Positions 8,971-18,107 of a stretch of 64,000 bases of DNA are shown in pieces. Under the pieces are notes generated by a model that was not told where the DNA came from, did not search any database, and saw nothing but the letters and a program-made list of their open reading frames with translations. Every line of letters starts with the position of its first letter. Within the stretch, counting starts at the first letter, position 1. This DNA is from Pigmentibacter sp. JX0631. Lineage in GTDB: Bacteria; Bdellovibrionota_B; Oligoflexia; Silvanigrellales; Silvanigrellaceae. The stretch spans positions 2,579,001 to 2,643,000 of the forward strand of contig NZ_CP123622.1 of the NCBI RefSeq assembly GCF_029873255.1, given 5' to 3'. Made by a program: the position numbers and the translations under genes.

Positions 8971-10962
8971 ATGAAAAATGCAAGGATATGCATTACGTCG
9001 AGTATTTTTTTATTATTTGGCTGCGGAAAGGAGCAAAAATATTTTCAAGAAGAAAAACAAAATTTTCTAAGTTCACATCGATCTTCTATTAAAAATAAAT
9101 TTAGTGATCTTATGAACGATCTAAACGATAAAATTGATGATAGAACTGACTCAATAGGTCGAGGCTACAATAGTATTACTGGATTAGTAGCTGAAAGATG
9201 TTTTGAAAATGATACCTACAACTTCATTTATGAGCCATCATCAAAAATTGCTTACGAGGAAAATCTTACTAGTGAGCAGTTACTTGGAAAATTAGGTATT
9301 GGAGTAAATGCTACTATTCCTATCCAAGCTTCAGGTGTACCAATAACTCTTTCTCCAGAAGTAAAATATTCTATGGAATCAGCGGTTAATAGTTTATCAA
9401 GATCATCTAGTATTACAATCGAAGTCATCAGAGGACATAATAAACTTTCTATTAAAGACTCTTCTTTTTTAAAATTGAGGAATGAGCACTATACAATTTT
9501 AAGAAATAGTAAAACAGATTTTTTTAACTCTTGTGGTGATGAGTTTATAATTAAGCAAAATATCAAAGCTCAATTAATTATAACTGCTAAATTTATATTT
9601 TCTGATACTAAAACAAAATCAGAATTTGAATCTGTTATGGGAGCTTCAATGCCAGTGCCATTTAATTTAGGTGGTAAAAACACGGAAGCAAGTACCTCAG
9701 CTTATGGAAATGAATTAAGGGAACCAGTGGTCGAAGCAATTAAAAAAACTAAAATTAGAAATAGAATAGCAGATCCTTTATTAAATGATTTTAACGATGT
9801 AAGTGAATTATATTCAGAATTATCAAATTCAAATAACTTAAAAAATAATAAAATTAATTTGACAATAGATGAGTTAAAAGATGTTTTATCTAGCGCTGAC
9901 AATGGTTCTAATATGAAAGGAATGTCTCCTGAATTAAAAATAAAAGTGAATCAAATGTCTGATGAATTAAAGAAAAATATCAGTATTTCAATTAAAGCAA
10001 TTCAGTTAGGTGGAGATCCTGAAAAACTTCCAGTACTATTGTCTGCAAATTGCAAATTGAGTGATCCAGGTGCATGTGATTCTTTATTTACTACCATTCA
10101 AAATTATGCAGCCAAAGATTTTCCTGAACAATTAAAAAGTAGTACTACTGATCCTAGTGATAAAAATAATAATAAAAAATATTACTTAGCAGACACTGAA
10201 AAATCTTTATATGGAAATGTAACTATTACAGATCCCTCTGGAAGTAACATAAGTAAAGAAATTTTAAAGCTCACTAGTCAAACATTAGAAATTTCAAAAT
10301 TTAAATTGCAAATTAGAAAAGACTTAAGGCAAAATTTTCAAAACTATATTCGAGCACAAGATATTCAAAATAGTATAGCATATAAGCATTTAGCAACGGA
10401 TGAAATTGCGGCGGTTATCGAGACGAAAGAAAATTCTGAAAATTATTTATATACTTTATTTCGTTTTATGAATTCATGCTTTTTAGATATAGCGCACTGT
10501 CAAAAAAACTATTCTAGTAATAATTCATTAATTGTAAATAAGCAAAATCCTATTTTTGATGACATCAAAACTTGGAGTTTAGTTGCCTTGAGTCAGGCAG
10601 AATGGAAAAAACCAAGATATTTTGGACCTTTCTTTCGATCCGATAGAATAAGTAGCGATTTTTTTGAAACTTTTCAATTACGAGGCTATTCCAATTTTAT
10701 GATTAAGTATTTGGATATGCACAGGAATAAAATAACTCCCGACAAATTTCCAGTCTTAAATCTAAGTTCAACATTAAGATGCACAACTTGGTTTTTTGAT
10801 TCCTTTGGTAAAATATGGTTTCAAAATTTATTACCGAATAAAACTTATCCTGTGACTGATTCTATGATCAGTCAATGTAGAGGAAAGAAATTATTTGCAA
10901 GTACAAGAAATTCAGATTTAGAAAAATTAGGTGTATTTAATTATGAAATTTGGGCTGAATAA
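8971..10962 (+). CDS. Large lipoprotein A2, paralog of A1
   Basis: A 663-residue protein with signal peptide and lipobox LFGC (Cys18, Gly at +2). It matches A1 along its whole length: IGRGYNSITG and ERCFEND near residue 70, the CGDE strand at 188-191, IKAIQLGGDP, then SDRI, RGYS, KYLD, an RCTTW segment and a final EIWAE. Relative to A1 it has a longer linker between the CGDE strand and the IQLGG block, rich in N, S and D. AAGGAG lies about ten bases before the ATG. The 248-bp spacer to A1 is very A/T-rich with no clear terminator. The divergence from A1 points to an old duplication. Function unknown. Confidence 0.85.
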   Translation: MKNARICITSSIFLLFGCGKEQKYFQEEKQNFLSSHRSSIKNKFSDLMNDLNDKIDDRTDSIGRGYNSITGLVAERCFENDTYNFIYEPSSKIAYEENLTSEQLLGKLGIGVNATIPIQASGVPITLSPEVKYSMESAVNSLSRSSSITIEVIRGHNKLSIKDSSFLKLRNEHYTILRNSKTDFFNSCGDEFIIKQNIKAQLIITAKFIFSDTKTKSEFESVMGASMPVPFNLGGKNTEASTSAYGNELREPVVEAIKKTKIRNRIADPLLNDFNDVSELYSELSNSNNLKNNKINLTIDELKDVLSSADNGSNMKGMSPELKIKVNQMSDELKKNISISIKAIQLGGDPEKLPVLLSANCKLSDPGACDSLFTTIQNYAAKDFPEQLKSSTTDPSDKNNNKKYYLADTEKSLYGNVTITDPSGSNISKEILKLTSQTLEISKFKLQIRKDLRQNFQNYIRAQDIQNSIAYKHLATDEIAAVIETKENSENYLYTLFRFMNSCFLDIAHCQKNYSSNNSLIVNKQNPIFDDIKTWSLVALSQAEWKKPRYFGPFFRSDRISSDFFETFQLRGYSNFMIKYLDMHRNKITPDKFPVLNLSSTLRCTTWFFDSFGKIWFQNLLPNKTYPVTDSMISQCRGKKLFASTRNSDLEKLGVFNYEIWAE

Positions 10963-11046
10963 TTACTTTGACGTTTTTTGAATTGACATCAATTTTTAAT
11001 TTTTTTATAAATGTTATTAGTTATTTATAAAAAAATAAGGTCTCAA

Positions 11047-11745
11047 ATGCAAATCTCTTTTTTTGTTAAGCTTAGTTTATTTGTGAGTTTGAATTGCTAT
11101 GCTGATGTCTTCAAGGAAATGCAATTTGTAACTGAAAATAATCCTCCTTATGTGGTCGTAAATGAAGATCATTCCTTAAGTGGTGAAATTGGTTCAAAAG
11201 TTGTCAATGCATTTCAAAAATTAAAATTAGATCCTAAAAAAATTGAAGTTCTTCAATGGACAAGGGCTCTTTTAACAGCCAGAACCAATAAAAATGTAAT
11301 GCTATTTCCAGTTGCGAAAACGTTTGAACGTTTGGAATATTTAGATTTTGCTATAAAGGTTTATGAGCAAAAATTGTATTTTTATAAATTGAAAAAAAAC
11401 ACAAATATAAAACTGACAAAATTTGATGACGCAAAAAAATACTCAATATGTGTAGTAAGGGATACAAATACACATGAGAGTTTGAAATATGAAAAATTTA
11501 CTAATTTTGAAGAAACAACACATTACTCGAATAATATTGAGAAATTTTTAAACAATCGCTGTCAATTGATCATTTTAAGTGATCGAACAGTGAAAGAAAA
11601 GATTAAAGAATTTAATGCATCACTTGATGACCTAGAACAATTAATTGAAGCTGATAAAATAGATGGGAATATGTATGTCACATTTAGTAAAGGCACAAAT
11701 CCCAGTGTTATCAAAAAGTTTAAAAAAGCATTTAATACAAATTGA
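11047..11745 (+). CDS. Periplasmic solute-binding-like protein (SBP family 3 type)
   Basis: A 232-residue protein with a signal peptide ending near NCYA-DV. The mature N-terminus, with VTENNPPYVVVNED and LSGEIGSKVV, fits extracellular solute-binding proteins of family 3 (amino-acid or signal binding), as does the WTRALLTARTNKNVMLFPVAKT segment. No permease or ATPase gene is next to it, so it may serve as a receptor or scavenger and not in uptake. The ATG at 11047 has AAGG six bases upstream; a longer frame from 11011 would put 12 polar residues before the signal peptide. It lies between the A and B lipoprotein pairs. Confidence 0.75.
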   Translation: MQISFFVKLSLFVSLNCYADVFKEMQFVTENNPPYVVVNEDHSLSGEIGSKVVNAFQKLKLDPKKIEVLQWTRALLTARTNKNVMLFPVAKTFERLEYLDFAIKVYEQKLYFYKLKKNTNIKLTKFDDAKKYSICVVRDTNTHESLKYEKFTNFEETTHYSNNIEKFLNNRCQLIILSDRTVKEKIKEFNASLDDLEQLIEADKIDGNMYVTFSKGTNPSVIKKFKKAFNTN

Positions 11746-11954
11746 AATATCATTTTCTAATCTGAAAATTATTCAATAGAAACTTAAAGATAAAATTGTT
11801 TTTATTTATTTTTAATAAAAACAATTATTTATATAATACCTTATAAACTATAAGAAAATTTTGTTAAAATTATTTATAAAATTTATTGATTTTTATAAAA
11901 AAATATTTATTATTTGGTTATGGAGACAAACCTATAAAATAGTTTGGGGTTTTT

Positions 11955-13625
11955 ATGAAAAATATTCATAAATTTTTTTCTGTATTATGCTTTATACCTA
12001 TCGTATTTTCTGGGTGCGGAAAGCAAAAAAAAGTTGAAGATGAAAAATTAAAGAATATCAATCAAAGTTACTTTAGCCTAGATAAAAATCAGGCAGGTAT
12101 GATGCAAGGTATTCATTATATGGGAGTTACACTAGCAGAAAATTGCTTTTTAAAGAAAGACATAATCTATCCAAGTAATATTGAAAAAATATTAGTAAGT
12201 TATATTGATGATTTACGAGATGATGAAATAAGGCAAAAATTAAATATTGGTACAGACATAAAATTACCAGGAGAATTAATAGATATTGCTGCAGGAATGA
12301 ATTATTCAAAAAATGCAGCTGTAAATAAATTAAGTCGTTCTACTACTTATCATGCTTACGTTAGATTAGGTGAAAGCAAGATAGACACATCGCATGAAAA
12401 TAATTTTACTTTAAAACCTAGCTACGATCATTTTTTTAATAATGAAGGAGATTTAATTAATCCTTATAATTTTATTAAAAAATGTGGGGATGAATTAGTC
12501 ACTTCGCAAGTTTATTCTTCAAAGCTCATGATTACTATTAAACTTAATTTTGATTCGGTAAAAGCATTAAAGGAGTTTAATGCAAATATTGGCGGTGTAT
12601 TAAATGCTTTTATTTTAGAAGGGGTAGAAGTTGGGCCAACAGTTAAACTTAATCAATTGAAAGAAAGTACCAGAAAACAAATTAAGTTAGAATTGCACGG
12701 AATTCAAATTGGTGGGCAACCTGAGGATATGATGAAAGTCATTTCAACTCATAATTCTTGTCGCCTTGATAACTTAAAAGAATGTAATTTAATTTTTCAA
12801 AGATTAAATAAATATATTTCAGAGGATTATAAACAACAACTTGATGAAGATGATATGTCAACATGGGCAATAGAAAGTTCAAAAACAACTTCCTATGATA
12901 AAATGAGTATTTTAAATAGTAAATCTAAATATTTAAAGTTTAATTGGACAAGTGATATCAAAGATTCAATTAATCTTAGTATTTTGAAATCCGATTTATC
13001 TACTAGAATAGCAAAAGAATTTGCTAATTATTCAATAGCTACTTCTATAATTAATAATAGCAATTTAGCAACTGATGAAAAAAATGAATTAGAAGAGATT
13101 ATTAGAAAAACCAAGAAAAATATATCTGTTTTAAGAAATTACTCAGCTTTATGCTATTCAGATTTAAAAAGTTGCTTATTAAATAAAGAATCTGGTTTTC
13201 AAGAATATTTAGAAAGTTATGATGAATATTATCTTAAGCCAAATATTGGTAGATTAATTAGTAAAATACGTTCTGATAGCCTCCCTTCTGAGGGGCAAAA
13301 AAATAGATCTTCCAGTGACTTTATAAATTTAAAGGCTGTAATAGAAGATAGAAAATTTAATAGTGTTTATTTTAAAATTAAAACAATTGATAACATGTTA
13401 ATTCGTGATAAATCTGTACGGTTTAATTTAATGTGTAATAAGCCATGGTACCGTGGTGATGATCCTATAATTGTAGCAAGCGCTTTTAATGACTATGAAG
13501 TTACTATTGATACTTTAGAGCTAAATTATAGTAGAATTTGTGGAAATGATGAAATGGTATATGTGGCAAGTCCAAAAAATATGAATCATTCTGATTTCAT
13601 GGTTGAATTTTGGGGGAAAGAATAA
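11955..13625 (+). CDS. Large lipoprotein B1 of the paralogous array
   Basis: A 556-residue protein with signal peptide and lipobox FSGC (Cys21, Gly at +2). It belongs to a second subfamily with the next gene: ENCFLKKD near residue 60, LSRSTTYHAYVRLGE, the CGDE strand at residues 177-180 with the flanking FIKK, LHGIQIGGQP, a NKYISEDY helix, then RSSSDF, RFNLMCNKPWYRG and a terminal EFWGKE. The block order matches A1 and A2, so all four genes share ancestry, but A and B are clearly separated and B lacks the long A linker. The preceding 209 bp are almost pure A/T. The ribosome site before the ATG is weak (GGGG about seven bases upstream). Function unknown. Confidence 0.83.
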   Translation: MKNIHKFFSVLCFIPIVFSGCGKQKKVEDEKLKNINQSYFSLDKNQAGMMQGIHYMGVTLAENCFLKKDIIYPSNIEKILVSYIDDLRDDEIRQKLNIGTDIKLPGELIDIAAGMNYSKNAAVNKLSRSTTYHAYVRLGESKIDTSHENNFTLKPSYDHFFNNEGDLINPYNFIKKCGDELVTSQVYSSKLMITIKLNFDSVKALKEFNANIGGVLNAFILEGVEVGPTVKLNQLKESTRKQIKLELHGIQIGGQPEDMMKVISTHNSCRLDNLKECNLIFQRLNKYISEDYKQQLDEDDMSTWAIESSKTTSYDKMSILNSKSKYLKFNWTSDIKDSINLSILKSDLSTRIAKEFANYSIATSIINNSNLATDEKNELEEIIRKTKKNISVLRNYSALCYSDLKSCLLNKESGFQEYLESYDEYYLKPNIGRLISKIRSDSLPSEGQKNRSSSDFINLKAVIEDRKFNSVYFKIKTIDNMLIRDKSVRFNLMCNKPWYRGDDPIIVASAFNDYEVTIDTLELNYSRICGNDEMVYVASPKNMNHSDFMVEFWGKE

Positions 13626-13878
13626 ATTTTTAAAGAAAAATATTTAAATTTATTCTTTCGATTTTTCTTCCATTCTAATTATAAATATTTTTTTCATAAT
13701 AAAACACTATTTATTTAATAGTTATTTCTCAATAATAGTAACTTTATATGCTTACCAAAAATAATCCTAAAATTTATTAACTAAAGTTAGAATATTTTTC
13801 TTGCAATTTGTAGAATTAAATTTATTATCCTCAAAATACTTGTTGGTCAGTTAACAAAATGATTATTAGAGGTCTTTT

Positions 13879-15639
13879 ATGCAAAAACGTTATACTATTT
13901 TGCCAATTTGTTCTTTTATTGCTATTTCATTTTATTCTTGTGGAAAAAAAGAAAATTTTTCAAGTGCCCCTAAAAATCAATTAGCGGTTACACAAAACCT
14001 TTCAAACAGCAGTATGCAAGAAAAAGATTTTTTAGATTATGAAAATGGAAAAGATGACGATGCTACAGTAGACGAGCAAAGTTTTATTCCTACAACAGGA
14101 GCAACTGCAAACTCAATATTGCAAGGTTTTAATAAAATGGGATATTCATTTACTGACACCTGTGTAGAAAGTGATGCTATCTTATTTCCTAAATCTATTG
14201 AAAAAACTGCAATTAGTTTGTCAGATAATATGAAAGAAGAAGATTTCAGAACAGCTTTAAATGTAGGTGTTTCAGCTACTGTACCAGTAAAAGGAATAGA
14301 ATTATCACCAGAAATAAAATATTCCCGTGAAGCAGCAAGCTCTAGACTCAGCCGCACTACCACATATTCTGTTTATGTTAGATTAGGAGAAGCAAAAGTT
14401 TCTAACACGAAGGAAAGTAAATTAACTTTGAAACCTTTTGCATATAGTTACTTTAACAATGACAGTAAATTAAACGATCCCTTCAATTTTATTAAAAAAT
14501 GTGGAGATGAAGTAGTAGTTTCACAAAAATTGTCAGCTAAACTTCTTATAACTTTAAAATTAAATTTTGATTCACAGAAAACTTTAAACACTGTTGAAGG
14601 AAAATTAGGGTTAGCACAAAATATTCTATCGGTAGCGGGAAAGATAGGTATTAATACAAATGTTAAATATTTAGATGATGAAACTAAAAAAGGCATGCAT
14701 CTAAATTTATATGCTGTTCAGCTAGGTGGAAATCCTGTTAATTTAACTGAAATTTTGAGTATGAAGACATCTTGTGAGATTTCCAAAATTGAAGAGTGTC
14801 AAAATACAATTAATCAATTGAATAAATATATTTCTGAAGATTTTAGTAAACAACTTAGTCCAAATAATCCAGACTCTTGGGTAGTAGAGTCTTCTCAAAC
14901 AATGCCTTATGATGAATTAAATATATTAGACCCAAGTGGTAAATTCTTTAATTTTAATTGGATAGAAAATTATAATGATTCTTTAAATTACTCAAAGTTA
15001 AAAAATATTATTCATCAAGCTATTTCAAGAGAAGTAAATAATTACTCAATTGCGAATTCTATATTAGAATCCACAAATTTAGCAATTGATGAGAGAAATA
15101 ATTTGAAAGAAATTTTAGATAAGTCTGAAATAAATATTGATTCTTTAAGAAATTTCTCAAAAGAATGTCATAAAAATTTAATTGAATGTTTAAGTAACTA
15201 TAAAGAAAAAATAAGTCATATACTACTTGATTATGATGAAAGTTTTTTAAAGCCAAACATAGGTTCTTTAATAGCTAAAACAAAATCAGGAAGATATCCT
15301 TTGCCTGGACAACAAAAAAGATCTTCTGTAGACTTTCTTGACTTTAAAAGTATTGTTGATAGCGGAAAGTATTCTAGCGTTTATTTTCGCTTAAAAACAT
15401 TAGATAATAAGTTAGTTTTAAATCAAAATATTAGATTCGATTTAATGTGTAATAAACCTTGGTATCGTGGCTTTGATCCAGTTATTTTTGCTGGCGTATA
15501 TGCTGGTTATGAAATTCTTACAAATACGATACAAGCTAATCATTCTTCCTTATGTTCAGGTATTGAATTAGGTTACGTAGCAAGCCCCAGAAATGTTCCT
15601 TATTCTGATTTTATTGTTGAAGTTTGGGGACGAGATTAA
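13879..15639 (+). CDS. Large lipoprotein B2, paralog of B1
   Basis: A 586-residue protein with signal peptide and lipobox FYSC (Cys21, Gly at +2). It follows B1 closely: VESDAILFPKSIEKT, LSRTTTYSVYVRLGE, CGDE at residues 208-211 in FIKKCGDEVVVSQ, YAVQLGGNP, NKYISEDF, RSSVDF, DLMCNKPWYRG and terminal EVWGRD. About 30 extra acidic and polar residues separate the lipid anchor from the conserved part, suggesting a flexible tether. AGAGG lies about eight bases before the ATG. Two well-conserved C-terminal cysteines (in LMCNKPW and SSLC) could form a disulfide, consistent with an extracytoplasmic location. Function unknown. Confidence 0.84.
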   Translation: MQKRYTILPICSFIAISFYSCGKKENFSSAPKNQLAVTQNLSNSSMQEKDFLDYENGKDDDATVDEQSFIPTTGATANSILQGFNKMGYSFTDTCVESDAILFPKSIEKTAISLSDNMKEEDFRTALNVGVSATVPVKGIELSPEIKYSREAASSRLSRTTTYSVYVRLGEAKVSNTKESKLTLKPFAYSYFNNDSKLNDPFNFIKKCGDEVVVSQKLSAKLLITLKLNFDSQKTLNTVEGKLGLAQNILSVAGKIGINTNVKYLDDETKKGMHLNLYAVQLGGNPVNLTEILSMKTSCEISKIEECQNTINQLNKYISEDFSKQLSPNNPDSWVVESSQTMPYDELNILDPSGKFFNFNWIENYNDSLNYSKLKNIIHQAISREVNNYSIANSILESTNLAIDERNNLKEILDKSEINIDSLRNFSKECHKNLIECLSNYKEKISHILLDYDESFLKPNIGSLIAKTKSGRYPLPGQQKRSSVDFLDFKSIVDSGKYSSVYFRLKTLDNKLVLNQNIRFDLMCNKPWYRGFDPVIFAGVYAGYEILTNTIQANHSSLCSGIELGYVASPRNVPYSDFIVEVWGRD

Positions 15640-15677
15640 AACTTTTTCAATAATTAGAAGTGAAAGGTTAATATAAA

Positions 15678-16430
15678 ATGAATTTAGAATTATACTCTAA
15701 AAAATTGGATAGTGACGGTGTTGTAGTTATTCCTAATGTTTTTTCTTCAAATCTTCTTAAATTATTTGAAAGTGCTGCTTTAGAAAGATTTGCTGATGTA
15801 AAAAATATCGTTCAAAATTCAAATCCACAAATACGTGAATATATTACAGCATTTGATAAAATATATTACAACAAAAAAAAATATTACAATGACCTAAATA
15901 ATGAAAAAATTATCGAACTTGCCAAAGGTAGATATGATTATTCATTAAATACTTCTGAGGGAATATTTGCAACAGAAGAATTTTTAAATCCAGAACCTAT
16001 TCATAGTTTAATGGAAATGAAATTAAAAACACAGTACAGCCAACATGCAGGAGTCGTGCCGGCAATCCCTAATTCTGATAATGGCCCATGGCACAGAGAT
16101 ATTTATCCTTTTTTTGACAAGGGAGAAGGAAGCGAAGATAATTATGATGACTCTATTGAAGTAAAATTAATGCCGCCATTTTATTATACTTTGCTTATAC
16201 CATTAGAAAATATAAATGTGCAAAATGGTTCGACTGAATTTATTTTATCTTCACATAAAAAATCTTTTAATGAATGTGTTGATTTACCAAAATTTCAGAC
16301 GGAAGTACAAGCGGGATCTGTCTTGTTGTTTGATGGAAGAATATTTCATCGCGGAAGAGAAAATAAATCAATAGATCCTCGCATGGTGATTTATAAAGTG
16401 TATCACAAAAACTGGTATAATGATTACTAA
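15678..16430 (+). CDS. Phytanoyl-CoA dioxygenase (PhyH) family Fe(II)/2-oxoglutarate oxygenase
   Basis: A 250-residue cytoplasmic protein with the 2-His-1-Asp iron triad readable as H139-R-D141 in GPWHRDIYPFF and the distal H224 in IFHRGREN, followed by an Arg suited to bind 2-oxoglutarate. The N-terminus with DGVVVIPNVFS is typical of the family, as is LLIPLENINVQNGSTEF before the distal histidine. Members hydroxylate varied substrates, from lipids to amino acids and natural products; the substrate here cannot be told. It begins 38 bp after lipoprotein B2 and is followed at 46 bp by an MFS transporter, so the two may make and move one metabolite. Confidence 0.85.
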   Translation: MNLELYSKKLDSDGVVVIPNVFSSNLLKLFESAALERFADVKNIVQNSNPQIREYITAFDKIYYNKKKYYNDLNNEKIIELAKGRYDYSLNTSEGIFATEEFLNPEPIHSLMEMKLKTQYSQHAGVVPAIPNSDNGPWHRDIYPFFDKGEGSEDNYDDSIEVKLMPPFYYTLLIPLENINVQNGSTEFILSSHKKSFNECVDLPKFQTEVQAGSVLLFDGRIFHRGRENKSIDPRMVIYKVYHKNWYNDY

Positions 16431-16476
16431 GAAAAACTAAAAAATAAAAAAATTAAATACGGAAGTCTGGAGATAT

Positions 16477-17667
16477 ATGCCTCAGTCATTTAAGATTATG
16501 ATTGTTGTTACATTAGCTTTGTTTACTGATGGCCTATTTTATGGGCTGTTAATTCCCTTGCTCCCTTTTTCACCCGCACAGCTTTCTGCTGATTGGATGT
16601 ATGAAATATTAAGTGCAAGCTATGCTTTAGGCGTTATCATGTTTACATTTTTAATTGGTTTTTTGTCTGATAGATTTGGCAGACGGGTACCAATGTTATT
16701 AAGCGTGATAATTCAATTTGTTGCGTTAGGTATTTTTGCATTCTCGCATCATTTTGTTTACTTAGTGATTGCCAAATTTGCCCAAGGAATTGCAGCTTCT
16801 ACTACTTGGACTTCCGGTTTGGCATTTATAACTGATCATTTTTCAATGAAAAGAGCACAAATGCTTGGTTATGCATTACTCGGTAACACAATTGGTTTAC
16901 TTATTGGTCCTTTGTTAGGCGGTTTTTTCTTTGAAAAGTTTAATTATCAATTTCCTTTTTTAATTTTAGCTGGGTTTATGGTTTGTGATTTGTTCTGTAG
17001 ATTTCATTGGATTAAAAATACTCAGATAAAAGAAACAATTCCAATAAAAGAAATTATTTCGCTCTCAAAGGACAAAACCATATTACTTTCATCAGCCGTG
17101 ATTGGCATGGTCGCATGGTGCTGGTGTGTTTTAGAACCCCTATATCCTATTTTTTTGAAAAACACTGCTTCTGCAAATCCCACTCAAATTGGAGCTTTAT
17201 TTTCAATTAGCTGTTTAATTTATGGAATAAGTTGTCCTTTCATTGGTGCAATTACAGATAAGTTTCATCCCATAAAAGTAATGTTTGTTGGACTATTTCT
17301 TTTAGCGCTATCTATACCTATTCTGTGTCTTTCAAAAAATTTGTTAAATGCAGGTATTGCTTTATCATTTGCAAATATAGCGTATGGATTTGCGTTGAAT
17401 CCTACTCTTTCTGAGCTTAGTTCTGTTGCAGATAGAAGAAATACGGGGGCGTATGCTGTTACCTATGCGATTTATAACATAGCATACTCTTTTGGAATGT
17501 TTGGGAGCAATTTAACGAACGGATTGTTAGCGCATTATTTTTCAATTCCTACAACATTTTTCTTTGTTGGAGGATTCATCATCTTTTGTCTGTTGATGTA
17601 TTTAATTTGGTTAAATAAACCAAAAATATTAGAATTTTATGTGCGTCGGGGGGCTTCTAGCAATTAG
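16477..17667 (+). CDS. MFS transporter (12 membrane segments)
   Basis: A 396-residue inner-membrane protein with about twelve hydrophobic segments. The loop after segment 2 carries the MFS motif GFLSDRFGRR, and helix 5 has a Gly-rich LLIGPLLGG stretch as in drug:proton antiporters. The second half includes a PLYPIFLKN segment and ITDKFHP, a second copy of motif A. The general form is of TetA/vesicular-amine-type exporters, so efflux of a small amine or drug-like compound is likely, but the substrate is unknown. The ATG follows CTGGAG. A strong bidirectional terminator follows the stop. Confidence 0.88.
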   Translation: MPQSFKIMIVVTLALFTDGLFYGLLIPLLPFSPAQLSADWMYEILSASYALGVIMFTFLIGFLSDRFGRRVPMLLSVIIQFVALGIFAFSHHFVYLVIAKFAQGIAASTTWTSGLAFITDHFSMKRAQMLGYALLGNTIGLLIGPLLGGFFFEKFNYQFPFLILAGFMVCDLFCRFHWIKNTQIKETIPIKEIISLSKDKTILLSSAVIGMVAWCWCVLEPLYPIFLKNTASANPTQIGALFSISCLIYGISCPFIGAITDKFHPIKVMFVGLFLLALSIPILCLSKNLLNAGIALSFANIAYGFALNPTLSELSSVADRRNTGAYAVTYAIYNIAYSFGMFGSNLTNGLLAHYFSIPTTFFFVGGFIIFCLLMYLIWLNKPKILEFYVRRGASSN

Positions 17668-17670
17668 GTA

Positions 17671-17717
17671 AAAATAAAACAGGGGATGATATTGGAACCA
17701 TCCCCTGTTTTTATTTT
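17671..17717. terminator. Bidirectional rho-independent terminator between the MFS gene and rpmF
   Basis: The arms 17676-17688 (ending CAGGGGATG) and 17699-17711 (starting CATCCCCTG) pair perfectly over at least 13 bases with a 10-base loop; flanking A and T runs give a U-tract on both strands. It would end the plus-strand MFS transcript and the minus-strand rpmF transcript. Confidence 0.9.
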
Positions 17718-17730
17718 GGAAAACTTACAA

Positions 17731-17937
17731 TTAGCGCAATACAGCCAATAGGTCAGCTTTAAGGATGTTTTTAGCTACAAAACGACCCTTGTAGAAACCG
17801 CAAGACTCACATACTGAGTGAGGAAGTCTTGGTGCTGAACAGTTAGAACATTTAGAAAAGTTGATAGCTGTTAGAGAGTCGTGAGCACGGCGTGAGTTAC
17901 GGCGAGCGCGGGAAACTTTCATCTTTGGAGTTGGCAT
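17731..17937 (-). CDS. rpmF: 50S ribosomal protein L32
   Basis: A 68-residue basic protein with the L32 start MPTPKMKVSRARRNSRRAH and two zinc-binding pairs, CSNC and CESC, so it is the zinc-containing form. It is part of the large ribosomal subunit near the peptidyl-transferase side. In many bacteria rpmF sits after yceD and before plsX or fabH; here neither is adjacent, since a giant minus-strand gene precedes it and a terminator follows. AGGA lies about ten bases before the ATG. The 170-bp spacer upstream presumably holds its own promoter. Confidence 0.97.
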   Translation of the reverse strand: MPTPKMKVSRARRNSRRAHDSLTAINFSKCSNCSAPRLPHSVCESCGFYKGRFVAKNILKADLLAVLR

Positions 17938-18107
17938 ACGAGGGTATCCTTTTATAGTAATTTCAGAAGGTTATCCCCTTTGAAATACAGTACAAAAATT
18001 TTCAAGAATAAACGGGTGTGATATTCCTGAGAAAATTTCTCCACATCACACATCACGCAAATAAAACGTCCCATCTTCATAATGGACTCAATTAGCTATG
18101 TCAATAG

